64,000 nt of DNA. It comes from DAOTZR01 sp034432595. GTDB taxonomy: Bacteria; Chloroflexota; Anaerolineae; B4-G1; SLSP01. The notes under the pieces are model-generated. The model worked only from the letters and a program-made list of their open reading frames with translations. It did no database searches and was not told the DNA's origin. Below are positions 18,620-27,463 of the stretch, piece by piece. Positions within the stretch are counted from its first letter, which is position 1; the number at the start of each line of letters is the position of its first letter. Both the position numbers and the translations under genes were made by a program. Location: positions 1 to 64,000 of the forward strand of contig DAOUBT010000033.1 in the NCBI GenBank assembly GCA_034432595.1. Reading direction: 5' to 3'.

Positions 18620-20398
18620 TTACTCCGTCTTTTCACGTTCCATGGCGTAGAACTCCAGGCGGTCCCCCACCTGAACTTCGTTGAAATTGTGGATGCGCAC
18701 GCCACACTCGAAGTTCTCGCGCACCTCACGCATGTCCTTATCGAAGCGACGCAAGGAAGCCACCTCGCCCTGAAAGACCAGCGTATCGCCACGCAGCACA
18801 CGCACTTTGGCGTTGCGGCGCACCACGCCATCGGTCACGAAACAGCCAGCCACGCGCCCAACGCTGGGGATGTCGAAGATCTGCCGCACCTCGGCATGGC
18901 CGATGACAGCTTCGACGTAAGTGGGGGCGAGCAGGCCCTTCATCGCCTTTTCGATATCATCCACCAACTCGTAAATCACATCGTAGAGCTGAATCTGCAG
19001 ATGCTCCATTTCCGCTGCGCGATGTCCAGCAGGGTCAATATCCACGCGGAACCCGACGATAATGGCGTTTGAAGCCACGGCCAGGTTGACATCAGATTCG
19101 GTAATGTTGCCAGTGCCGGTGTGGATGATGTTCAGGCGCACTTCAGGGACTTTAAGCTGTTTGAGCGAGTCCACAATGGGTTCGATGGACCCCTGCACAT
19201 CGGCTTTGAGGACCAGGGCCAGCTCGGTGGCCTGACCCTCCCGGACGCGCGCCGCCCAATCATCCAGGGACAGGACGCGCCGCTGCGCCGCCTGCGCCTG
19301 TTCACGCGCTTCTTCCTGACGCTTCTGCGTGATGGCGCGCGCGGTGCGCTCATCGGCGACCCCCTCCAGGTGGTCACCGGGGCGGGCCACCTCGCTCAGG
19401 CCGACGATAACCACCGGCGTACCCGGTCCGGCCTCCTTGAGGCGACGTCCATTTTCATCGTAAAGCGCGCGCACACGCCCATACGTGAGGCCCATGCAAA
19501 AATGATCGCCCACGTGCAGCGTCCCATTCTGGACCAGCACCGTAGCCACCGGTCCCATGCGCTTATCGAGCTTGCTTTCCAACACGGTGCCGTAAGCCAT
19601 GCGATCCGGGTTCGCACAAACGCCCATTTCATCCGCTACGAGCAAAATGGCCTCCAGCAAGTCTTCGATGCCGATTTTCTGCTTGGCCGAAACCGGAATG
19701 AGCATGGTATTGCCGCCCCACTCGTCGGGCACCAGGCCGTTCTCGGCGAGCTGCTGTTTCACGAAATCGGGGCGCGCGTTAGGTTTGTCAATCTTGTTCA
19801 GCGCCACAATGATGGGGACGTGCGCCGCGCGCGCATGATTGAGCGCTTCAATCGTCTGCGGCATCACGCCGTCATCCGCAGCGACGACCAGCACGGCAAT
19901 ATCGGTGATGTGCGCCCCGCGCGCGCGCATGGCGGTGAAGGCTTCGTGCCCCGGCGTGTCGAGGAAGGTGATGCGGCGTCCGTTGTGCACCACCTGATAC
20001 GCGCCGATGTGCTGCGTAATGCCCCCCGATTCCTGCGCCACGACGTTGGTGCGGCGGATAGCGTCCAACAGCGAGGTTTTGCCGTGGTCAACGTGTCCCA
20101 AAATCGTCACCACCGGCGGACGCGGCTTGAGTTTGCTTGCATCTTCACCCTGCGTGAGAATCTGCCAGGGGGCAAGCTGCTCACTCTCGCTCACCTCCGG
20201 CTCGCTGAAGGGCAGCTGGGCCTCAAAACCAAATTCACTCGCCACAAAGGCAGCCGTGTCAAAGTCAATTTGCTGATTGATATTGGCAATAACCCCGTTC
20301 TTAATCAGGGTCTTGATGACGTTAATCGGCGTGACCCCCAACAAGTCAGCCAGGTCACGCACGGTGATAATCTCTGGTATCGTCACTTTCTTATCCAT
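18620..20398 (-). CDS. infB: Translation initiation factor IF-2
   Basis: The 592-residue GTPase places initiator tRNA on the 30S subunit. A short N-terminal IF2N domain (residues 1-60) is followed by the G domain: P-loop GHVDHGKT (101-108), DTPGHEAF, NKID. Domains II-IV are complete. The long N-terminal extension of many IF-2 proteins is missing, which gives a compact form. It starts 3 bases after the ylxR stop, with GGAGGTGT in front. Confidence 0.95.
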   Translation of the reverse strand: MDKKVTIPEIITVRDLADLLGVTPINVIKTLIKNGVIANINQQIDFDTAAFVASEFGFEAQLPFSEPEVSESEQLAPWQILTQGEDASKLKPRPPVVTILGHVDHGKTSLLDAIRRTNVVAQESGGITQHIGAYQVVHNGRRITFLDTPGHEAFTAMRARGAHITDIAVLVVAADDGVMPQTIEALNHARAAHVPIIVALNKIDKPNARPDFVKQQLAENGLVPDEWGGNTMLIPVSAKQKIGIEDLLEAILLVADEMGVCANPDRMAYGTVLESKLDKRMGPVATVLVQNGTLHVGDHFCMGLTYGRVRALYDENGRRLKEAGPGTPVVIVGLSEVARPGDHLEGVADERTARAITQKRQEEAREQAQAAQRRVLSLDDWAARVREGQATELALVLKADVQGSIEPIVDSLKQLKVPEVRLNIIHTGTGNITESDVNLAVASNAIIVGFRVDIDPAGHRAAEMEHLQIQLYDVIYELVDDIEKAMKGLLAPTYVEAVIGHAEVRQIFDIPSVGRVAGCFVTDGVVRRNAKVRVLRGDTLVFQGEVASLRRFDKDMREVRENFECGVRIHNFNEVQVGDRLEFYAMEREKTE

Positions 20399-20401
20399 AC
20401 T

Positions 20402-20731
20402 CTACACCTCCTCGGTTTGCACCGCCGGCTCTGTGTCCGACGTTTCGGGTAATTGCTGCGCGTAAGCCTGCAACGCAGCGAGGGTTTCCGCGCTCAAGGT
20501 TGTTTTGAGCGCGCGCGCCAGGGCGCCGGTTTTGAGCGCTTTTTGCCAACACGTGCGTTGCGGGCAAAGATAGGCCCCGCGTCCGTTCAGTTTGCCACTC
20601 GCATCCACGACAACCTGTCCTTCAGCGACGCGCACCAGCCGGATAAGCGCGCGCTTCGCATCCGTGCTGCGACAGGCTACGCAGGTGCGAATCGGCACGT
20701 GTTTTTTGCGCCCTGTTTTTGCTTGCGCCAC
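20402..20731 (-). CDS. ylxR: YlxR family RNA-binding/nucleoid-associated protein
   Basis: The 109-residue protein has the YlxR core: PIRTCVACRSTDAKRALIR (about residues 13-31), VDASGKLNGRGAYLCPQ and CWQKALKTGALARALK. It lies between nusA and infB as in most bacteria. Family members bind RNA or DNA and influence transcription. It is separated from nusA by a terminator-like hairpin (20775-20803), so it may also depend on read-through. Confidence 0.88.
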   Translation of the reverse strand: MAQAKTGRKKHVPIRTCVACRSTDAKRALIRLVRVAEGQVVVDASGKLNGRGAYLCPQRTCWQKALKTGALARALKTTLSAETLAALQAYAQQLPETSDTEPAVQTEEV

Positions 20732-20770
20732 CTCATCACCTCCTCTCTAAGCCCCGGCCTGACCGGGCGA

Positions 20771-20803
20771 AAAAACGGACGCCAGAAGTGCTCTGGCGTC
20801 CGT
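20771..20803 (-). terminator. Intrinsic terminator between nusA and ylxR-infB
   Basis: A perfect 12-bp stem (20775-20786 with 20792-20803, 5-base loop) is followed on the minus strand by TTTTTT. It lies about 105 bases after the nusA stop and inside the operon, so downstream expression needs read-through or an internal promoter. Confidence 0.8.
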
Positions 20804-20907
20804 CAGTCATCACGCAATGAGGGGGAGGCAGGATTAAACCCGACGTTTCATCCCCAACGCCTCACTCCCGCACCCAGGCCAGAGCCAATAAGCTGTTCAT
20901 CTTCAAA

Positions 20908-22923
20908 CTAATCCAGGAAATCCTCGTCCCAGTCCGCCTTTCCAGGACGTCGGACCACATACTTGCCATCGTCATCGTCGTAGAAGATCGGGCGTGCCTT
21001 GCGCTTACCCTTGACTTTCGGACGCGCCTTCTTGCCGCGATCGCGAGGCAGCTCTTCTTCCTCTTCATCCTCGTCAACCACTTCCACCACGGCTTCAAAG
21101 CGCCGCTTGTCGAAGAGTTCCGAAAGGTCGGAGATTTCTTCAGTCTCGGCTTCGGCAGGAGCAACCGCGGCGACTTCGGGTTCAGTCGCGCTGGCTTCCA
21201 CCGGCGCGGCTTCGGCCACGACGGGTTCCACTGGCGCAGCTTCGGCCACAGCGGGTTCCACCGGCGCAGCTTCGGGAGCGGCGGTCTCTTTACGGGACGC
21301 AGGCGCCACCTCGACCCCGGTTGCGACCGCAGGCGCTTCTTCCACGGCAGGAGCTGCCACGGCTGCGGCGCCTTCGTCCAACAGAGCAAAACCGCTTGCC
21401 TTGAGAGCATCTTTGATTTCGGCCAGCACGCGGCTGCCAAAGCCATCCAGCATGAGCAAGGATTCATCGCCCTGCGCGAGCCGTTCCAATATATCGCCCA
21501 CGGTGAGCAGGCGATGGCGGAACAGGTGCGCGCGGGTCTTGCTGGAAATATCCAGGGTTTCAACCGAACGCTGATAGGCCTGCGCCGGCACGCGCGCGCG
21601 GGCGCTTTTGCGCGCCGCCTCGGCTTTGCTTTCCTCACGCGCTTGCGCAGGCTTCGCCTCCGCGGTAGCCGGAGCGCCACCGTGCTCGCGGCGGTTCCAG
21701 GCGTTGCGCACCAGTTCAATGAAAGTCTTCAAATGGTGCTTCTCTTCGTCCGTGTAGGGATAGGTTTCCTGCTGATGGGCACGGATGATGTCCTGCACGC
21801 GCTCAAGGAGCGCCTGCCGTTCGCGTCCGCCCAGCAGGGATGGGTCGGCTTCTACTTGCTGCAACGCCCAGGTGAGGGCTTCGTTCAGGCCCTGAATGTC
21901 CACGCGCCAACCGGTGAGCTTGGCCGTCAAGCGCGCATTCTGCCCGTTCTTACCAATCGCCAGCGAAAGGTGCTCATCGAGTACCACGAGGGACGCGGTG
22001 CGCCCGCCGGGGTGCTTCTCATCGAGCACGATGCTCAAAACATACGGCACGCTCAGGGCGTTGACGATGTAACGCGCCGGGTCTTCGCTCCATTCGATAA
22101 CGTCAATACGTTCGCCGTTGAGTTCGCGCGTAAGGCTCTGAATGCGCACCCCGCGCGGTCCAATGCACGCGCCAACCGGATCGAGACCGGCCTGACGCGA
22201 AGAGACGGCGACTTTGGCGCGGCTGCCAGCTTCGCGCACGATGTTGCGAATTTCCACGCTGCCATTGCGGATTTCAGGCACTTCCAGCTCCAACAGGCGC
22301 TTGAGCATGTTGGGATGGCTGCGCGAGACGATGATTTCCGGTCCGCGCCCGGAACGCCGCACTTCCAGCACGTAGACGCGCACTTTGCTGTGAATCGTGT
22401 AACGTTCACCCGGAATCTGCTCGGCGCGCGGCAGTTGGGCTTCTTCGTTGCGATCCAGATGCAGAATGACCGCCTGCGCACTGACCGATTGCACGGTGCC
22501 GATGATGATCTCGCCGATTTGCCGGGTGAGGCGCGTGTGTTGACTTTCGCGCTCCGCTTCGCGCAGGCGCTGCGTAATCACCTGTTTGGCTGTCTGCGCA
22601 GCGATGCGTCCGAAGTTCTCAGGCGTGACATCGAGCATGACCGTTTCCCCCAGATGTACGCGCGGGTTGATACGCCGCGCTTCTTCGAGGGTGATGTCCT
22701 GATTCGGATCCTCCACCTTCTCCACCACCTGCTTGGTGACGAAGATACGCGCCACGCCGGTATCGAGATTGATGTCGGCGGTGACACTGATGCCCTGCGG
22801 CACGTTCCAATCGCGCCGATAAGCCGTCACCAACGCCGCCCGGACAGCCTCCAATACCACCTCCCGCGAGAGGCGGTATTCAGAGCAGATTTGATTGAAA
22901 GCCAGCGCAAATTCGCTTTTCAT
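20908..22923 (-). CDS. nusA: Transcription termination/antitermination factor NusA with long acidic tail
   Basis: The 671-residue protein binds RNA polymerase and nascent RNA. The order is the N-terminal RNAP-binding domain (1-135), S1 (about 135-205), KH1 and KH2 (SRQAGLDPVGACIGPRGVR and LSLAIGKNGQNARLT), then a helix-hairpin-helix module near 455-515 (DGFGSRVLAEIKDALK). After residue 515 comes an unusual extension: alternating EAAPVEP-type repeats, an acidic run (DEDEEEEE), a basic patch (KKARPKVKGKRKARP) and an acidic end. rimP, the usual neighbour, is not upstream; nusA is first in this operon. Confidence 0.93.
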   Translation of the reverse strand: MKSEFALAFNQICSEYRLSREVVLEAVRAALVTAYRRDWNVPQGISVTADINLDTGVARIFVTKQVVEKVEDPNQDITLEEARRINPRVHLGETVMLDVTPENFGRIAAQTAKQVITQRLREAERESQHTRLTRQIGEIIIGTVQSVSAQAVILHLDRNEEAQLPRAEQIPGERYTIHSKVRVYVLEVRRSGRGPEIIVSRSHPNMLKRLLELEVPEIRNGSVEIRNIVREAGSRAKVAVSSRQAGLDPVGACIGPRGVRIQSLTRELNGERIDVIEWSEDPARYIVNALSVPYVLSIVLDEKHPGGRTASLVVLDEHLSLAIGKNGQNARLTAKLTGWRVDIQGLNEALTWALQQVEADPSLLGGRERQALLERVQDIIRAHQQETYPYTDEEKHHLKTFIELVRNAWNRREHGGAPATAEAKPAQAREESKAEAARKSARARVPAQAYQRSVETLDISSKTRAHLFRHRLLTVGDILERLAQGDESLLMLDGFGSRVLAEIKDALKASGFALLDEGAAAVAAPAVEEAPAVATGVEVAPASRKETAAPEAAPVEPAVAEAAPVEPVVAEAAPVEASATEPEVAAVAPAEAETEEISDLSELFDKRRFEAVVEVVDEDEEEEELPRDRGKKARPKVKGKRKARPIFYDDDDGKYVVRRPGKADWDEDFLD

Positions 22924-22980
22924 GTACCTTTACTTCCTGTGTTATCCTTTTGAGAACAGCGTGTCGTAAGCGACTTACAA

Positions 22981-23009
22981 AGAAAAGTGGGGTGATGCCC
23001 CACTTTTCT
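22981..23009 (-). terminator. Terminator-like hairpin in the nusA leader
   Basis: AGAAAAGTGGGG and CCCCACTTTTCT form a perfect 12-bp stem with a 5-base loop. On the minus strand the second arm ends in CTTTTCTTTG, so it has the form of an intrinsic terminator. It lies between the nusA promoter (23069-23041) and its start codon and could serve as an attenuator. Confidence 0.65.
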
Positions 23010-23040
23010 CAACGAACCCAAACTGTATGCGACGCCCTAG

Positions 23041-23069
23041 ATTATAACACAGAGAAAAGGTTTGTGCAA
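23041..23069 (-). promoter_or_regulatory. Promoter of the nusA operon
   Basis: On the minus strand TTGCAC (23069-23064) and a perfect TATAAT (23046-23041) are 17 bases apart. The leader to ATG 22923 would be about 110 bases and contains the hairpin 22981-23009. Confidence 0.75.
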
Positions 23070-23099
23070 GAGCCGCTCACTCGGACGGGCTACGAGCTA

Positions 23100-23127
23100 T
23101 TGACACTTTCAGGAAATGCCCTACAAT
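23100..23127 (+). promoter_or_regulatory. Promoter of the DUF4870 gene
   Basis: A perfect TTGACA (23100-23105) and TACAAT (23122-23127) are 16 bases apart, giving a start near 23134, about 41 bases before the ATG. Confidence 0.75.
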
Positions 23128-23174
23128 GAAATGTGTAGTTTATTTCCCTCTTTCTGAGATGAAAGGAGTTGCAA

Positions 23175-23510
23175 ATGACTGAAATGTCCTACACGTCGCC
23201 GGAGATTACGCCCGATGATAAGCTTTGGGCTCTGTTGAGCTGGCTGCTTTCTCCGCTCGTTCCCATCATCGTTTTGCTCCTTGAGGATAAGAAGGCCCGG
23301 CCCTTTATCAAGTACAATGCGATGCAGGCGCTGCTTTACGGAGTGGTGGGGTACATCGTGGCCTCGGTTCTCTCCGCCGTAATCATCGGCTGCTTTGTTG
23401 GCGTTGGCTTGTTCATTTACCAGATTGTGCTCGCGCTGCAGGCCAATCAGGGTAAATGGGTGACGGTGCCTTTCCTCACCGATTTCTGTAAGAAGCAGGG
23501 CTGGATTTAA
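23175..23510 (+). CDS. Small DUF4870-type membrane protein
   Basis: The 111-residue protein has a short polar start (TPDDKLWALLSWL), one hydrophobic segment, a KARPFIKYNAMQALLYG loop and two further helices. This is the pattern of DUF4870/Tic20-like membrane proteins of unknown function. AAAGGAG (23162-23168) fits ATG 23175 better than the TTG two codons earlier. It has its own promoter and terminator, so it is a one-gene unit. Confidence 0.8.
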   Translation: MTEMSYTSPEITPDDKLWALLSWLLSPLVPIIVLLLEDKKARPFIKYNAMQALLYGVVGYIVASVLSAVIIGCFVGVGLFIYQIVLALQANQGKWVTVPFLTDFCKKQGWI

Positions 23511-23526
23511 TCACTCCATGCCGGGT

Positions 23527-23557
23527 GCCCCCTCATCACGAGGGGGCGCTTTTTTTT
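23527..23557 (+). terminator. Terminator after the DUF4870 gene
   Basis: GCCCCCTC (23527-23534) pairs with GAGGGGGC (23540-23547), followed by GC and eight T. A textbook intrinsic terminator. Confidence 0.88.
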
Positions 23558-23786
23558 GTAACGGCTTACCCTTGCCCATATTCCGCACTTTCAAATCCAA
23601 GACTATAGCCATGCGTTGAGTTTCCAAATATTACAGGATTCCGCCAATTTGGGGAGCGGAATGTGGGTTCAGCATCAGGACAGTGATTGAACTCGCCACG
23701 GACGCAATGCTAACCGCCCGCCTGCCGAGGGTACCCGCTGATTTCAACACGTTGTGGGTGGGCGAAGGTAAGGCCTTCGTCCACCC
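23558..23786. repeat. Dispersed repeat copy in the recJ upstream gap
   Basis: GTAACGGCTTACC (23558-23570) begins right after the terminator. The family hairpin GTGGGTGGGCGAAGG ... CCTTCGTCCACCC follows at 23754-23786. Between them lies about 180 bases without recognisable coding content, and the second end motif is missing. From 23787 to 23878 I see nothing clear. Confidence 0.5.
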
Positions 23787-23878
23787 CTGCCCGGCCTGCA
23801 CGTTCTTTGCCCCCCGGTTCAGGGTGAATCCTGCGCCACGCTCCTGCATGGCCCCGCCGGGCCGATCAGCTACTTTTT

Positions 23879-23906
23879 TTGACGCCATCCCTCGCTGTGG
23901 TATACT
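23879..23906 (+). promoter_or_regulatory. Promoter of recJ
   Basis: TTGACG (23879-23884) and TATACT (23901-23906) are 16 bases apart. The message would start near 23913, leaving a leader of about 97 bases before the recJ ATG. Confidence 0.65.
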
Positions 23907-24009
23907 TCCTGTAAAATTCGACGGAACAGGGTGGAACCGATGAGCGGCATAGCGTAAGGCTGTAGCCGCGTGGTCTGTTTTACCCTGCTCCCGGCTGAAA
24001 CGGGTGTAG

Positions 24010-25767
24010 ATGCAGGCTCAAAAACGCTGGCTGATTGCTCCTGCCGCGCCACCGGAGTTTGTGGCGCAGCTTGCTTCTGTGCCACCTCTGGTGGCGCAAG
24101 TGTTGTTTAATCGCGGTTTTGTTCGTCCACAGGAGGCCCTGCGTTTCCTCGCCGGTGAGGAACAGGACGACAATCCCTTTCTGCTGGCCGGTTTGGAACG
24201 CGCGGTGCGTGTCCTGCGTGATGCGCTGCGTCGTCATCAACGCATCGCCGTGTATGGGGACTACGACGCGGACGGCGTCACCGCGACCGCGGTACTGGTG
24301 GACGTGTTACGCGCGCTCGGCGGCGATGTTATCCCCTACATTCCTAACCGCAACGCTGAAGGCTATGGCCTGAACGCCGAAGCGATTGACTTTCTCGCGG
24401 CACAGGGGGTGCGCGTCCTGGTCACGGTGGATTGCGGCAGCCGCTCCCTAGCCGAAGTGGCTATGGCACAGCGGCGCGGGATGCGCGTCATCGTTACGGA
24501 TCATCACCACCTGGGACCGGCGTTACCCGTGTGCGAGGCGGTTGTTGTCCCCCGCCGTGAGGATAGCGCCTATCCCTGCCGCGATCTGGCCGGGGTGGGG
24601 GTGGCCTATAAGGTGGCGCAGGCCCTGTTGCGCACCAATGCGCGCGTGCCCCTGCCGGGAACGTGCGCCGAGCTTTCCGAGCGGGATTTGTTAGACCTGG
24701 TGGCGCTGGGCACGGTGGCGGATATGGTGCCCCTGTTTGGGGAAAATCATCGCCTGGTGCGCGCGGGGCTGCTGGAATTGAATGCCGCGCGACGTCCGGG
24801 GATTAACGCCCTGCTGCAGGTGGCCGGTGTGCAGCCCGGCACGGTGAACGCGAACACTATCAGCTTTGTCCTGGCGCCACGCATCAACGCGGCGGGGCGG
24901 ATTGGAAAAGCGCACACGGCCCTGGATTTGCTCCTGGCGCGGGATGTGGCCACCGCCTTGCCACTGGCCGAGATGCTGGAGCAGATGAACCGCGAGCGGC
25001 AGGACTTAACGCTTATCGCCTATCAACAGGCGCGCGAGCTGGTGCGGGCACAGGTCGAAGCGGATGCGGCGCTGCTCTTTGCTGCCGCGCGCAATTTCCC
25101 GGCGGGCATTATCGGGCTGGCTGCGGCGCGGCTGATGGATGAGTTCTATCGCCCGGTGGTCGTGGTGGAGATGGGGGATCCGTATAGCCGCGGCTCGGCG
25201 CGTTCGATCCCCGGTTTCCACATCACGGAAGCTTTAGAGCAGGTGTCGGATGTGCTGATACAGTTTGGCGGTCACGCTGCAGCAGCGGGGTTCACCGTCG
25301 AAACAGCGCGCCTTTCGGAATTGCAGGCGCGGCTGCAGGCGATAGCCGCCTCGCAGCTACACCCTGAGGCGCTGGAGCGCGTGCTGTTGGCCGATGCGCA
25401 AATCCCTTTGAGCGCACTTTCGTGGGATGTGTACAACGCGCTCATGCAGTTGGAACCTTTTGGGTACGGAAATCCGCAGCCGGTTTTTGTCAGCCCCCAT
25501 GTCAAGGTGGCGAACGCGCGCGCCGTGGGGACGCAGGGGCAACATCTCAAACTAACCCTGGAAGATGAGACCGGTCTGTTGTGGGATGCCATCGCTTTTC
25601 GCATGGGGGATTGGATCGAGCGGATGCCGCGCTATGTGGATGTGGCTTACATCCTGGATCGCAACGAGTGGAACGGGCGCGTCAGCCTGCAGTTGCTGGT
25701 GCAGGATTTGCGTTTCCCGGAGGCCACACCGGCAGCTTCGCGCGCGTCGCGGGCGGCTTACCGCTAA
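24010..25767 (+). CDS. recJ: Single-stranded-DNA-specific exonuclease RecJ
   Basis: The 585-residue 5'-3' exonuclease acts in recombination and mismatch repair. The DHH motifs are all there: YGDYDADGVTATAVL (Asp residues at about 85-88), VTVDCGS, VTDHHHLG and later ARSIPGFHITEAL with FGGHAAAAGF of the DHHA1 domain. An OB-like C-terminal domain follows. Length is normal. The start codon has no strong Shine-Dalgarno sequence, but the residues after it (KRWLIAPAAPPEF) match a RecJ start. A 160-base gap with a short GC hairpin (25845-25864) separates it from hutH. Confidence 0.92.
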   Translation: MQAQKRWLIAPAAPPEFVAQLASVPPLVAQVLFNRGFVRPQEALRFLAGEEQDDNPFLLAGLERAVRVLRDALRRHQRIAVYGDYDADGVTATAVLVDVLRALGGDVIPYIPNRNAEGYGLNAEAIDFLAAQGVRVLVTVDCGSRSLAEVAMAQRRGMRVIVTDHHHLGPALPVCEAVVVPRREDSAYPCRDLAGVGVAYKVAQALLRTNARVPLPGTCAELSERDLLDLVALGTVADMVPLFGENHRLVRAGLLELNAARRPGINALLQVAGVQPGTVNANTISFVLAPRINAAGRIGKAHTALDLLLARDVATALPLAEMLEQMNRERQDLTLIAYQQARELVRAQVEADAALLFAAARNFPAGIIGLAAARLMDEFYRPVVVVEMGDPYSRGSARSIPGFHITEALEQVSDVLIQFGGHAAAAGFTVETARLSELQARLQAIAASQLHPEALERVLLADAQIPLSALSWDVYNALMQLEPFGYGNPQPVFVSPHVKVANARAVGTQGQHLKLTLEDETGLLWDAIAFRMGDWIERMPRYVDVAYILDRNEWNGRVSLQLLVQDLRFPEATPAASRASRAAYR

Positions 25768-25927
25768 GGCATCCGCTTGGTTTGCACGGTCTTAATCATG
25801 GGGGCCGGCGCTTAAAACCGCGCCTGATGGGCGCTGTGCGTCGGGCGACCGCGGAGGCGGTCGCGTCTGGCTTCATCATCATCATGCAACGCGGCGACCT
25901 GCGCCGACGTGATAACAGGATTGTGGC

Positions 25928-27463
25928 ATGGAAACCATCATCATCACCGGTGAGCATTTAACGATGGAGGATGTGGCCGCGGTGGCACAGGGGGCGACGG
26001 TTGCCCTGGCCCCGCAGGCTGTGCAGGCGATGGAACGTTCCTGGCAGGGCGTGCTCAAGCTGCTGGAGCGCGGTGAAATCGCTTACGGCATCACCACTGG
26101 CTTTGGTGCCTTCAAAGGGCGCATCATCCCCCGCCACGAGGTGGAGGCGCTGCAGCGCAATCTCGTGCTCAGTCACGCGGCGGGGAGCGGGCCGCTGCTG
26201 GATGAGGCGGACGTGCGCGCGGTGATGCTTGTGCGCGCCAACACCCTGGCCATGGGGCATTCCGGCATCCGCCCGCAGGTGGTGGAGCGTCTGATTCAGT
26301 TGCTCAACGCCGGGGTCGTGCCCTGCGTGCCGCGGTATGGCTCGGTAGGGGCCAGCGGCGATCTGGCGCCTCTGGCGCATCTGGCGCTGGTGCTTTTGGG
26401 GGAAGGGGAAGCCTGGTATCGGGGGGCGCGTCTGCCTGGCGCGGAAGCGCTCCGGCGTGCCGGTCTGGAACCCATCGCCTTGCAGGCGAAAGAGGGCCTC
26501 GCGCTCATCAACGGGACAGCGGTCATCACGGCGCACGGGACGCTGACCACCCTGCGCGCCGAAAACCTGGTGCGCGCTGTGGACATCGCCGCGGCGCTCT
26601 CGCTCGAAGCGCTGCGCGGCACCCCCGCTGCTTTTGATGCACGCATCCATCAGTTGCGCCCGCATCCCCGGCAGGTGGACGCGGCGGCCTTTATCCGCCG
26701 GCTGATCGAGGGGAGCACCTTCTTGCGTCCCCATGACCCGCGCGACATTCAGGATGCGTATAGTTTGCGCTGCATTCCTCAGGTGCACGGCGCGGTCCGG
26801 GATACGGTGGCCTATGCGCGTTGGGCCCTGGAAATCGAACTCAACGCTGTGACCGATAACCCCCTCATCTTCTTTGAAGGCGAACAGCCGGTGGTGCTTT
26901 CCGGCGGCAATTTCCACGCCGAGCCGCTGGGCCTGGCGTTAGATTACCTCAAACTCGGCCTCACGGATTTGGGCAATATCAGCGAACGGCGCACGGCGCG
27001 CTTGCTGGATGAGGCGCTCAATCGTGGGCTGCCGCCCTTCCTCACGCGCCACGGCGGCCTGGAAAGCGGCTTGATGATTGCCCAATACACCGCCGCGGCC
27101 CTGGCTTCCGAGAACAAGGTGCTGGCGCACCCGGCTACGGCGGACTCCATCCCCACCTCCGCCAACACGGAGGACCACGTGAGCATGGCCGCGCACGCGG
27201 CGCAGCACGCGCGGCAGGTGCTGGAGAATGTGGAAACGATCGCGGCGATTGAGCTGCTGGCCGCAACACAGGGCATTGACTTCCGCCGCGAACAGCTCGG
27301 CGCGGCGGCACGCTTGGGACACGGTACGCAGGTGGCTTACGAGCTGGTCCGTGCGCGCGTGCCCTTCATCGAGCACGATCAGCCCCTGGCTCCTCACATC
27401 GAGGCGTTGCGTCAGCTCATCGCCAGCGGGGAGCTGGTGGCCGCGGTGGAGGAGGTGGCCTGA
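25928..27463 (+). CDS. hutH: Histidine ammonia-lyase
   Basis: The 511-residue enzyme converts L-histidine to trans-urocanate and ammonia. Ala142-Ser143-Gly144 in GSVGASGDLAPLAHL form the MIO electrophile. The selectivity region reads NLVLSHAAGSG; the SH pair points to histidine rather than phenylalanine or tyrosine. YGITTGFG and NTEDHVSMA are also diagnostic. No other hut genes are nearby. Its stop shares a base with the start of the epimerase gene (TGATG), so the two are coupled. Confidence 0.9.
   Translation: METIIITGEHLTMEDVAAVAQGATVALAPQAVQAMERSWQGVLKLLERGEIAYGITTGFGAFKGRIIPRHEVEALQRNLVLSHAAGSGPLLDEADVRAVMLVRANTLAMGHSGIRPQVVERLIQLLNAGVVPCVPRYGSVGASGDLAPLAHLALVLLGEGEAWYRGARLPGAEALRRAGLEPIALQAKEGLALINGTAVITAHGTLTTLRAENLVRAVDIAAALSLEALRGTPAAFDARIHQLRPHPRQVDAAAFIRRLIEGSTFLRPHDPRDIQDAYSLRCIPQVHGAVRDTVAYARWALEIELNAVTDNPLIFFEGEQPVVLSGGNFHAEPLGLALDYLKLGLTDLGNISERRTARLLDEALNRGLPPFLTRHGGLESGLMIAQYTAAALASENKVLAHPATADSIPTSANTEDHVSMAAHAAQHARQVLENVETIAAIELLAATQGIDFRREQLGAAARLGHGTQVAYELVRARVPFIEHDQPLAPHIEALRQLIASGELVAAVEEVA

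Noticed and set aside
22924..23040. Possible riboswitch in the nusA leader
   Set aside because: Only one simple hairpin is visible; there is no conserved riboswitch core.
25845..25864. Terminator of recJ
   Set aside because: GCGACCGC/GCGGTCGC forms a good stem but is followed by GTCTGGC, with no T tract.
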